From: Mucilaginibacter daejeonensis
GTDB lineage: Bacteria > Bacteroidota > Bacteroidia > Sphingobacteriales > Sphingobacteriaceae
Direction: 5' to 3'
Assembly (NCBI RefSeq): GCF_020783335.1
Contig: NZ_CP086068.1
Span: 1,860,001-1,924,000, forward strand
DNA: 64,000 nucleotides
The notes below the pieces were generated by a model. The model was not told the origin of the DNA. It was given only the letters and a program-made list of their open reading frames with translations, and searched no databases. Each line of letters opens with the position of its first letter. Within the stretch, counting starts at the first letter, position 1. The translations under genes were made by a program, and so were the position numbers. Shown here piece after piece: positions 16,802-24,261 of the stretch.

Positions 16802-19237
16802 ATGTCGTCCTTGTCTCGTTCTCTGTACTTACTGATTGTTCTTTTGTTCGTCTTTGTCTCCACAGGCTTTGCCCAAATTAAGCATCAGCTTAGGGGCAAA
16901 TTGCTGATCAATAATAACCCGGCTTCCGGTATCTCCGTTCATTTGTTGCGGGCCAATGATGGTTCGCTGGTCAAGCTTGAATTGAGCGGTGCCGATGGCG
17001 GTTTCCTGTTCGAGGGTATGGCGCCAGGCAAGTACAATGTAGCCATTACCGATATGATGGTGACCGCTTACAGATCAGCAGATATTGAGCTGAATAAAGA
17101 CCTTGATCTTGGCAACATCACTCTTAACGCGAGTACCACCGCATTGAAAGAAGTGAGCGTACGGTCGGCCAAGCCATTCATTCAGCAACAATATGATCGC
17201 ACGGTGATCAATGTGGAGGGGAGCATCACGGCCGCGGGGAGCACGGCACTTGAGATATTGCAGCGTGCGCCCGGGGTAACGTTAGACCAGGCCGAGAATA
17301 TTCGCCTTCGCGGCCGCAGTGGTGTGCTGGTCATGATAGATGGTAAGCAGGTACCCATGACAGGGGAGGACCTGGCTACCTACCTCAAAGGCTTGCCCGC
17401 CAACGCGCTCGAACGCATCGACCTCATTACCGAGCCATCGGCCAAGTATGATGCGGCCGGCACCGCAGGTATCATCGATATAAGGCTAAAGCGCAGCAAA
17501 ACTGCCGGCTGGAATGGCAACGTGACCGCCTCATATGGGCAGGGAAAATTGCCCAAAGGCAATACCGGGTTTGACCTCAGTTACCGCAATAATAAACTCA
17601 ATGTATTCACATCTTACAATTTTACACGCCGAAGCGACCGCTTGTTGCTCACCTTGCAACGCAGGTTCCTGAATGCTGATGGCAGCCTGCAGAGCGGCTT
17701 TGATCAGGACAACTATACTGATAACTTTGTGAATGCCCACTTGGGCCGTTTGGCTGCCAACTACGGTCTATCGTCCAGCACCGTGATAGGTTTTACCTCG
17801 AGTTTGTATGCGTCAGACATTCGTACACCCGGCGGTAACTACTCGCTGGCCAAGAACGATCAAGACAAGGGCGTATCATACAGCACCAATAGCTTCCTGA
17901 ACTATCGCTATCGTACCAACCCGAGCTTTAACCTAAACCTTTTGCACAAGTTAGATACTGCAGGCAGGCAGCTGACCGTCGACCTTGACCAGTCGCGCTT
18001 TAACACCCGCGAAGATCAGGATTACACCACCCGGTACTTTGACCTGCAAGGCACCGAGCAGCGCCGGCCGTACCTGCTTATTGGCGACCTTGATGGCTAC
18101 CTGACCGTTCGTTCGGCAAAGGCCGATTACGTGCAGCCCTTGAAAAACTGGAAGGGCCGCTTTGAGGCCGGCATGAAAAGCAGTTGGGTAAAGACTGATA
18201 ATGATATCGTTTTTTACGACCGCAGTAGCGGTGCCAATGTGGTCGACCAAAGCAAGACCAATCGTTTTGTTTACAATGAGAACATCAACGCCGCATACGT
18301 TAACCTGTCGGGCAACCAGCAACTGTTCAAGTGGCAGGTAGGGGTGCGTGCCGAGCATACGCATAACAAAGGTGTGCAAACCAAGAACGATAGCACCTTC
18401 CGCAATAATTACCTACAGTTGTTCCCAAGCGCTTATGGCAGCTATCAACTCAGCAAGAACAGTGAACTGGGCCTTACTTTGAGCCGCCGTATCGATAGGC
18501 CCTCATACCGTCAACTCAACCCGTTCCGCTATTACATCAATGATAACACCTATCAAAGCGGCAACCCTTACCTGCAACCGCAGCTCACTTACTCGGCCGA
18601 GGTAACGTATACCTGGCAGCAAAAATATATCCTGTCTTACAACTACGCCCGTACCAGTAATTACATCCTGTCGCTACTGATCCCTGAGCTGGGAGCAAAC
18701 AAGCAGGTTCAAGAGACCAGCCGTAACCTGGCCCGTTTCAATTATCAAAGCGTTAGTTTGAGCATACCTGTTGAGGTAGGGAAGTGGCTTAGCAGTACCA
18801 ACAACATATTGGCTTACTATGGCCGCTATGTGGGCAACCTGGCCAATACCAACATTCGTAATGGCAGGGTAGCCTTCAACATTAATAGTAACAACCAGTT
18901 AAAATTGGGCAAAGGTTGGATGGGAGAGGTAACGGGCAGCTTCCAATCGGCAGAGATACTGGGATTGGAGGATGTACGCTCGATCTGCTACGGAAACGTG
19001 GGTATCATGAAGCAACTTTGGAAGAACAAAGCCAATCTAAAACTCAACGTGTCTGACCTGTTCTACACCAACAAAACCCGTGCTACCGACCGTGCCACCG
19101 GTTACCTGGAGCATTATGTGCAAACGCGCGATACCCGTGTGGCCACGCTTAGCTTCACCTATCGCTTTGGGAATACCAAAGGCCTGCCTAAACCTAAGAA
19201 CGGTGGGGCGGAGGAAGAGAAGCGCAGGGCGGGTTAA
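16802..19237 (+). CDS. TonB-dependent receptor-like outer-membrane beta-barrel protein
   Basis: A protein of 811 residues with a signal peptide (MSSLSRSLYLLIVLLFVF, cleaved after GFAQ), a CarboxypepD-regulatory-like domain (about 25-110), a plug-like region (about 115-225: LKEVSVRSAKP, then GVLVMIDGKQVPM and AKYDAAGTAGIIDI), and a C-terminal barrel ending in aromatic strands (LSFTYRFG). This architecture fits the outer membrane beta-barrel family (OMP_b-brl_3) of Bacteroidota TonB-type receptors. The substrate is unknown; there is no SusD partner next to it, so it is not a standard Sus pair. An earlier TTG (16772) would add 10 residues before the signal peptide, so ATG 16802 is preferred. Possible operator-like TGTAAC repeats lie upstream. 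Confidence 0.88.
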   Translation: MSSLSRSLYLLIVLLFVFVSTGFAQIKHQLRGKLLINNNPASGISVHLLRANDGSLVKLELSGADGGFLFEGMAPGKYNVAITDMMVTAYRSADIELNKDLDLGNITLNASTTALKEVSVRSAKPFIQQQYDRTVINVEGSITAAGSTALEILQRAPGVTLDQAENIRLRGRSGVLVMIDGKQVPMTGEDLATYLKGLPANALERIDLITEPSAKYDAAGTAGIIDIRLKRSKTAGWNGNVTASYGQGKLPKGNTGFDLSYRNNKLNVFTSYNFTRRSDRLLLTLQRRFLNADGSLQSGFDQDNYTDNFVNAHLGRLAANYGLSSSTVIGFTSSLYASDIRTPGGNYSLAKNDQDKGVSYSTNSFLNYRYRTNPSFNLNLLHKLDTAGRQLTVDLDQSRFNTREDQDYTTRYFDLQGTEQRRPYLLIGDLDGYLTVRSAKADYVQPLKNWKGRFEAGMKSSWVKTDNDIVFYDRSSGANVVDQSKTNRFVYNENINAAYVNLSGNQQLFKWQVGVRAEHTHNKGVQTKNDSTFRNNYLQLFPSAYGSYQLSKNSELGLTLSRRIDRPSYRQLNPFRYYINDNTYQSGNPYLQPQLTYSAEVTYTWQQKYILSYNYARTSNYILSLLIPELGANKQVQETSRNLARFNYQSVSLSIPVEVGKWLSSTNNILAYYGRYVGNLANTNIRNGRVAFNINSNNQLKLGKGWMGEVTGSFQSAEILGLEDVRSICYGNVGIMKQLWKNKANLKLNVSDLFYTNKTRATDRATGYLEHYVQTRDTRVATLSFTYRFGNTKGLPKPKNGGAEEEKRRAG

Positions 19238-19293
19238 GCATTGCACCTGTAGGCACATGGACCGCAAAGGATCTGGTTAAGCACCTGCAGTTG

Positions 19294-19677
19294 TCAAAAC
19301 TTGCGCAGGCTACCTTGATAGCGCAGCGTATCGCTCACCCAATTGCCTCCCTTCGATCGCCGTTTTACAACAGTATAGCCTAGCTGTTCGCGTTGCTTGC
19401 GCTTGGCGCGCAGGTTGTAGTAGAACTCGTGCTCGCCAGTTCTCTTCATGGGGAATATCGCACCCTTGATAGGGTCATATATCTGCATGCTATCGGTATC
19501 AGTGTCTCTAAAATTCGTTCTGTACCAGTAAAAGCCATTGGGGAACGAGGTCAATTCCAGGGAGTCGGTACCTGTAGCATTGTACAGTTGTACTTGTCGA
19601 GGCGCTCCTAACACCAGGCAACCGGAGACAAAAACGGCTACGGTGCATACGAGGAGTAACGTGCGATGATGGCTCAT
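19294..19677 (-). CDS. Small predicted lipoprotein of unknown function
   Basis: A 127-residue protein with a short basic start, a hydrophobic stretch and a lipobox VSGC (cysteine near residue 20), so it is probably lipid-anchored. The mature part contains NATGTDSLEL and YWYRTNF segments and a basic C-terminus (RAKRKQREQLG, KRRSKGG). I do not recognise a family. It is convergent with the receptor gene, with 56 bases between the stops, and divergent from trxA, so it is a single-gene unit. Confidence 0.65.
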   Translation of the reverse strand: MSHHRTLLLVCTVAVFVSGCLVLGAPRQVQLYNATGTDSLELTSFPNGFYWYRTNFRDTDTDSMQIYDPIKGAIFPMKRTGEHEFYYNLRAKRKQREQLGYTVVKRRSKGGNWVSDTLRYQGSLRKF

Positions 19678-19824
19678 AAAGCTTAAGTTTAGCTAAATAT
19701 AAGCAGATCGTGTTCGATCGTCAAACAGTTTTAGTGTTTATCGGTCAGTTCGATACCGTTGATAGGAATGGTCATTTGTAGCTAAGGCTACTCTAATTTA
19801 ATTGTCAAGTTGTCATGGGCCATA

Positions 19825-19855
19825 TTGTGGCAAGCTATTTGAACATATATATTTG
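19825..19855 (+). promoter_or_regulatory. Bacteroidota-type promoter of trxA
   Basis: TATATTTG at 19848-19855 matches the TAnnTTTG -7 element and TTG at 19825-19827 the -33 element, with a 20-base spacer, 24 bases before the trxA ATG. This is the standard sigma-ABfr promoter layout. Confidence 0.6.
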
Positions 19856-19879
19856 TTAAAACTTAAAATAAAATAGATC

Positions 19880-20200
19880 ATGGCCTTAGAAATTACAGAC
19901 GCTAACTTCGACGAATTAGTGTTAAAATCAGATAAACCCGTATTAGTTGACTTTTGGGCAGAATGGTGTGGCCCATGTCGTATGGTTGGTCCGGTGGTTG
20001 AAGAGATCGCTAAAGATTATGATGGTCAGGCCGTTGTGGGTAAGGTCAATGTTGATAATAACCCAGGAATCTCAATGAAATACGGTATCCGTAACATACC
20101 TGCGTTATTGTTCTTCAAGAACGGCGAGATCGTTGACAAACAGATCGGTGCGGTGCCAAAATCAGTACTGACCGAAAAATTAGGTAAGCAATTAGCGTAA
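19880..20200 (+). CDS. trxA: Thioredoxin
   Basis: A 106-residue classical thioredoxin of standard length. The redox site is WCGPC with C30 and C33, preceded by VDFWAEW; the cis-proline segment is IRNIPALLFFKNGE. It reduces protein disulfides in the cytoplasm with electrons from thioredoxin reductase. It has its own TAnnTTTG promoter and a strong terminator, so it is a monocistronic unit. Confidence 0.97.
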   Translation: MALEITDANFDELVLKSDKPVLVDFWAEWCGPCRMVGPVVEEIAKDYDGQAVVGKVNVDNNPGISMKYGIRNIPALLFFKNGEIVDKQIGAVPKSVLTEKLGKQLA

Positions 20201-20224
20201 GCCAAAGGCATACTTAGCATATAC

Positions 20225-20258
20225 AAAAAGCGTTACTTTGATCAGTAACGCTTTTTTT
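20225..20258 (+). terminator. Rho-independent terminator of trxA
   Basis: A 12-bp stem (AAAAAGCGTTAC with GTAACGCTTTTT) around an 8-base loop, ending in a T-run; located 25 bases after the trxA stop. Confidence 0.88.
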
Positions 20259-20277
20259 GTTTTACTTTAGAGGGTAC

Positions 20278-21198
20278 ATGGAGCCATTAAATACCAACCA
20301 GGAACTGCGCCAGCTGGCCAACCTCGAACTGCTGGCCCGGCAGGTGGTCGAGGGTTTTATTACCGGGTTGCACCAAAGCCCGTTCCATGGTTTTTCTGTA
20401 GAGTTTGCCGAACACCGTGCCTACAATAGTGGCAGCTCCATCAAAAATATCGACTGGAAGCTTTTTGCCCGTACCGATAAATTGTTCGTTAAGCAATTTG
20501 AGGAGGAGACCAACCTGCGGTGCTATCTGCTGCTCGATACTTCATCAAGCATGAACTATCCTGAAAAGGGAATGAGCAAATTGCTGTACTCGGTGTATGC
20601 TATGGCCTCGCTCATGTACCTGTTCAAAAAACAACGCGATGCCTTCGCCCTCGGGCTGTTCACCGATAAGATCGATTGGCTAAGCCAGGCACGCTCTACC
20701 TCAACGCACCTGTTCTACCTTTTTGGCCAGCTCGAAAATGCCTATCAGGAACCGCGTACAAAGGCTTTCACCGATCTGAGCAACGTGATCCATCACCTTG
20801 CCGAGGAGGTGCACCAACGATCACTGATCATTATATTTAGTGACATGCTGGAGAACAGTATGGATGCGGCCCGCTCGCAAGCCCTTTTCGCGGCGCTGCA
20901 ACACTTGCGTTATAATAAACATGAGGTGATCGTATTTAATGTGAACGATCGCCTCCACGAACTGGAGTTCGGCTTTGATAACCGCCCGCACCAATTTATT
21001 GATATGGAGAGCGGTGAAGAAGTGAAGGTACACCCGGGCCGCGTGCGCGAAAGCTACCGTGCGGCCATTGACAGTTATCGCCATGATCTGGAGCTTAAAT
21101 GCGCCCAATACCAGGTGGATCTGGTTGATGCCGACATCAATAACGGCTACAACGACCTGCTGAAAGCCTACCTGGTGAAGCGAAACAAAGTGATCTGA
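20278..21198 (+). CDS. DUF58 domain-containing protein (VWA-like)
   Basis: A protein of about 306 residues with the DUF58 domain: SVEFAEHRAYNSGSSIKNIDWKLFART is the family signature, followed by LLLDTSSSMNY, a MIDAS-like DxSxS motif of the von Willebrand A fold. DUF58 proteins usually sit with MoxR AAA ATPases and batA-type genes and may assist metal insertion or envelope stress, but no such partner is nearby here. An in-frame TTG at 20257 lies inside the trxA terminator, so the ATG at 20278 is taken. No membrane segment is seen. Confidence 0.9.
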   Translation: MEPLNTNQELRQLANLELLARQVVEGFITGLHQSPFHGFSVEFAEHRAYNSGSSIKNIDWKLFARTDKLFVKQFEEETNLRCYLLLDTSSSMNYPEKGMSKLLYSVYAMASLMYLFKKQRDAFALGLFTDKIDWLSQARSTSTHLFYLFGQLENAYQEPRTKAFTDLSNVIHHLAEEVHQRSLIIIFSDMLENSMDAARSQALFAALQHLRYNKHEVIVFNVNDRLHELEFGFDNRPHQFIDMESGEEVKVHPGRVRESYRAAIDSYRHDLELKCAQYQVDLVDADINNGYNDLLKAYLVKRNKVI

Positions 21199-21246
21199 GC
21201 AACAGGTGAATTTAGTATGAATTGTTAAGATCTTGGGTACGGTGCT

Positions 21247-21444
21247 TTGTTCCTTATGCTATCGATGTTTATGTACCTGATCAGCCGGGAGCCCTCAGCT
21301 TCCGAAGAGAATGGATGGACAGGACCTTTGCCTTTTACCAATATTCGCAACCGGGCGTGGTGCATTTTCTGCCTGCTCATCGGGCTTATATTCCTTACAA
21401 GATCTTTGCCCGTGGTATCCGGGTTCTTCTTCCCCGGGTTTTGA
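21247..21444 (+). CDS. Possible small two-helix membrane protein
   Basis: A 65-codon frame (TTG 21247; ATG 21256 also possible) with two hydrophobic stretches, LFLMLSMFMYLI and WCIFCLLIGLIFLTR, separated by a polar linker. It lies 48 bases after the DUF58 gene in the same direction. A second overlapping frame (21222-21539) looks less protein-like. There is no clear ribosome site, so this may be a remnant. The rest of the 440-bp gap up to the GH130 gene holds nothing else I can support. Confidence 0.28.
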   Translation: MFLMLSMFMYLISREPSASEENGWTGPLPFTNIRNRAWCIFCLLIGLIFLTRSLPVVSGFFFPGF

Positions 21445-21640
21445 CACCTGCCTTTTGTGTAAATAAGTATAACTACACAGGGATGTGTTACGTATCAATA
21501 TGTAAAAAAATCAAACCATCGCCTTTATCATTTGTGTAAATAAATGTCATTTGACCCATTGTTGCGAATTAAAAATTTATGCATTTGTACAGATCAATTA
21601 TGCTGTTCAAGTGTTATAACAACTAATATTATCCAGTTAT

Positions 21641-23107
21641 ATGAGACTTTCTATCGAGCGTAAAGGCGTTAAGGTAAATCCAGATCCCAAACGTGTAATT
21701 GCCCGTTTCTTTTTCAATGGTAATGAACGTTCAAAAGATGTGATACAACGTGTGATGGAGGTTGAAGAGGATAAGGTATTTGGCTTGATATCGCCATTAC
21801 TGCAAGAATACTCCAGCCGTCACCGTAATATTACCCGCGTACTTAACCGCCACTGCGCTAAGTTGAAGCCTTTATTTGGCGAGTTGGGTATCGATTTCGA
21901 TTCGCTTACGGTGTACCGTAAACTGCTGATCGGTTCATACTTTACTCATGAATACTCGATCGAGTCGGCCGCGTTCTTCAACCCATCTATTGTTGATGAC
22001 CCCGACCAAAGCGACCTGGAAGAAGGCGAACGCCGCGTGATCATGAGCTTCAGAGCAGTGGGTGAGGGTCACATCTCCTCGATCACCTTTCGCCGCGCTT
22101 TATTTGATAAGAATAACAATATCACTGTTTTACCTGCCGGTACCTACATTGACGAGGCCGAGATCGTGCGTAACGCGGTATACAATAAAAAGCTTTTTTT
22201 TGAAAAGGCCGTGACCACACAGATCAACATTGATGTGCTGCGCGAGCTGGAAAGCAAACTCGACCATCACTTCGAGTATTCGAACCTGCGAAGAATGATC
22301 CTGGATTCGCAAAAGCTACAGGACGATGATATGCGCCGTTTGGAGTACGACAAGGTGTTGTGGCTGGCCGATTCATACTACGAGATCGTGTTCTCTTTGG
22401 ATACCGATATATCTGACCGGGTGATCTTCCCGATATCTGAATATGAGCGTAAGGGTATCGAGGATGCGCGTTTTGTTAAATTCTTTAACGAGGACGGGAG
22501 CTCATCATATTATGCCACTTACACGGCCTATGATGGTTCGCTGATCATGCCTAAGCTATTGCAAACCAACGATTTTATTAATTTCCGCATTATGCCCCTG
22601 TATGGCGCCGGTTCGCAAAACAAGAACTTGGCCCTGTTCCCGCGTAAGATCAACGGTAAGTATGTGATGATATCGCGCATTGATGGTTGCAACAACTACA
22701 TCATGTACTCCGATAAGATCAACGTTTGGGAAGAACCGGCGGTGTTGCAAAAGCCTAAGTTCAATTGGGAGTTTATCCAGATCGGTAACTGCGGTTCGCC
22801 TATCGAGACCGAGGACGGTTGGTTAGTGATCACCCACGGTGTAGGCCCGATGCGTAAATATGTACTGGGTGCAAGTTTGCTTAAACTAGACGACCCTGCT
22901 GTAGAGATAGGCCGCCTTAAAGAGCCCTTACTTACCCCGAACGCCGAAGAGCGCGAAGGTTACGTACCGAACGTGATCTACTCGTGCGGCTCGGTCGTGC
23001 ACAATCATAAACTGATCCTACCATACGGCTTTAGCGATTATTCTACCTCTTTTGCTGAAGTGGACCTTAAAACGCTGTTGAATAAATTAAAAGAGGACGG
23101 CGTATAA
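21641..23107 (+). CDS. Glycoside hydrolase family 130 protein (beta-mannoside phosphorylase-like)
   Basis: A 488-residue protein with a helical N-terminal extension (about 1-120) followed by a five-bladed beta-propeller of CAZy family GH130. Recognisable blocks are SAAFFNPSIV, IMSFRAVGEGHIS, ISRIDGCNNYIMYS, GNCGSPIETEDGWLVITHGVG and YVPNVIYSCGSV. GH130 enzymes are inverting phosphorylases or hydrolases acting on beta-mannosides. The length and extension resemble the longer GH130 subgroup found beside glycosyltransferases. It is convergent with two GT4 genes, and the three are probably one functional glycan module. The exact substrate cannot be told from sequence. Confidence 0.9.
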   Translation: MRLSIERKGVKVNPDPKRVIARFFFNGNERSKDVIQRVMEVEEDKVFGLISPLLQEYSSRHRNITRVLNRHCAKLKPLFGELGIDFDSLTVYRKLLIGSYFTHEYSIESAAFFNPSIVDDPDQSDLEEGERRVIMSFRAVGEGHISSITFRRALFDKNNNITVLPAGTYIDEAEIVRNAVYNKKLFFEKAVTTQINIDVLRELESKLDHHFEYSNLRRMILDSQKLQDDDMRRLEYDKVLWLADSYYEIVFSLDTDISDRVIFPISEYERKGIEDARFVKFFNEDGSSSYYATYTAYDGSLIMPKLLQTNDFINFRIMPLYGAGSQNKNLALFPRKINGKYVMISRIDGCNNYIMYSDKINVWEEPAVLQKPKFNWEFIQIGNCGSPIETEDGWLVITHGVGPMRKYVLGASLLKLDDPAVEIGRLKEPLLTPNAEEREGYVPNVIYSCGSVVHNHKLILPYGFSDYSTSFAEVDLKTLLNKLKEDGV

Positions 23108-23160
23108 GCCAGATGCTTGATATGCAGACTCGACGTAAAGCTGAGTCTTTACGGTATATC

Positions 23161-23207
23161 TATAAACAAGAAAGGCTGATCAAAACGATCAGCCTTTCTT
23201 GTTTATA
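23161..23207. terminator. Bidirectional terminator between the GH130 and GT4 genes
   Basis: A perfect 21-bp stem (23161-23181 with 23187-23207) around a 5-base loop, with A/T-rich ends on both sides. It serves convergent genes from both directions. Confidence 0.88.
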
Positions 23208-23252
23208 GGTCGTCTGTCCTTGCCGAGTCGTGCCAGCGTGAACAAGCTTCTA

Positions 23253-24260
23253 TCAGCCCAATATCTGTTGATATAGTTTGTAGTAATCATCTACCATCTT
23301 CTCGCTCGAAAAGTTGGCCACCGCCCAGTCATGGCAGGCCTGGCGGTCGATCCGGCCCAGTTGACCAACAGCTTCTACCGCCTGATTCACATCATTCACC
23401 AGGAAACCGGTCTGTTGATCTTTGATCAGTTCAGGCATCGAGCCTTTATTGAATGCGATCACCGGCGTGCCGCAAAGCATCGATTCAGCCACGCTCATAC
23501 CAAATGGCTCGTTAAAGTTAATGGGGTGCACTAGGGCAGCAGCGCTACCTAAAAGCTCCTTGCGCTTATCAGGACCGGCGTGGCCTACATAAATGATCTG
23601 CTCATTGTCAATGAACGGCTCTACACGCTCACGGTAATAATTAACATCCTGAATGATGCCTGCAATGAGCAGCTTACGCCCGGTACGCTTGGCGATCTCT
23701 ATGGCCTCGGCCGTTCCCTTGTCATGATGTATGCGCCCGAAGTATAACAGGTGCTCATCAGCGTTGGCACTAAAGTCAAATTCACAAGTATTTAAGCCGT
23801 TGTAAACGGTACCGATGTAATCCAGCTCCGGGCTACGGTCGGCATTACTGATCGACACATAGTGCGAACTGTCGTTGTACTTTTTATATACCGGAATGAT
23901 GCGCTGCGATGAAAAACCATGAATGGTGGTGATCACCGGCGTTTTGATCAACCGGGAATAGGTAAGCGGTAAAAAGTCGAAGTTGTTATGGATGAGGTCG
24001 AACTGATCGGCCTTTTCCATCAGGTTGCTGATGTGGAGGCATTCCAAAACTTTAGCGTCCTGATTACGCTCCTCTTCGTAACCGGCCTCGCAGATCGCGT
24101 CTAACTTGCCAGCGGTCACCGAATCGCCGGTAGCAAAAAGGGTGACATCCGCACCCTTTTTGACCATTCCTTCGGCAATATTTGAAGCGACCTGTTCCCA
24201 TGGCCCGTAGTGCCTGGGCGGTGTGCGCCAGGCAACGGGAGATAGTACAGCCACTCTCAT
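23253..24260 (-). CDS. Glycosyltransferase family 4 protein
   Basis: A 335-residue GT-B glycosyltransferase: an N-terminal MRVAVLSPVAWRTPPRHYGPWE block typical of this GT4 subgroup, and a C-terminal donor domain with YFGRIHHDKG and EPFGMSVAESMLCGTPVIA (EX7E motif). The start at ATG 24260 is chosen because an upstream TTG-type start (24314) would overlap the preceding gene by over 50 bases and precede the conserved first strand. It begins one base after the stop of the larger GT4 gene, so the two are cotranscribed. It probably adds sugar from a nucleotide donor to a glycan related to the GH130 substrate. Confidence 0.88.
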   Translation of the reverse strand: MRVAVLSPVAWRTPPRHYGPWEQVASNIAEGMVKKGADVTLFATGDSVTAGKLDAICEAGYEEERNQDAKVLECLHISNLMEKADQFDLIHNNFDFLPLTYSRLIKTPVITTIHGFSSQRIIPVYKKYNDSSHYVSISNADRSPELDYIGTVYNGLNTCEFDFSANADEHLLYFGRIHHDKGTAEAIEIAKRTGRKLLIAGIIQDVNYYRERVEPFIDNEQIIYVGHAGPDKRKELLGSAAALVHPINFNEPFGMSVAESMLCGTPVIAFNKGSMPELIKDQQTGFLVNDVNQAVEAVGQLGRIDRQACHDWAVANFSSEKMVDDYYKLYQQILG

Positions 24261-24261
24261 G

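Noticed and set aside
21222-21539. 105-codon frame overlapping the two-helix frame
   Set aside because: Frequent aromatic and cysteine clusters without hydrophobic order; the alternative frame is more protein-like.
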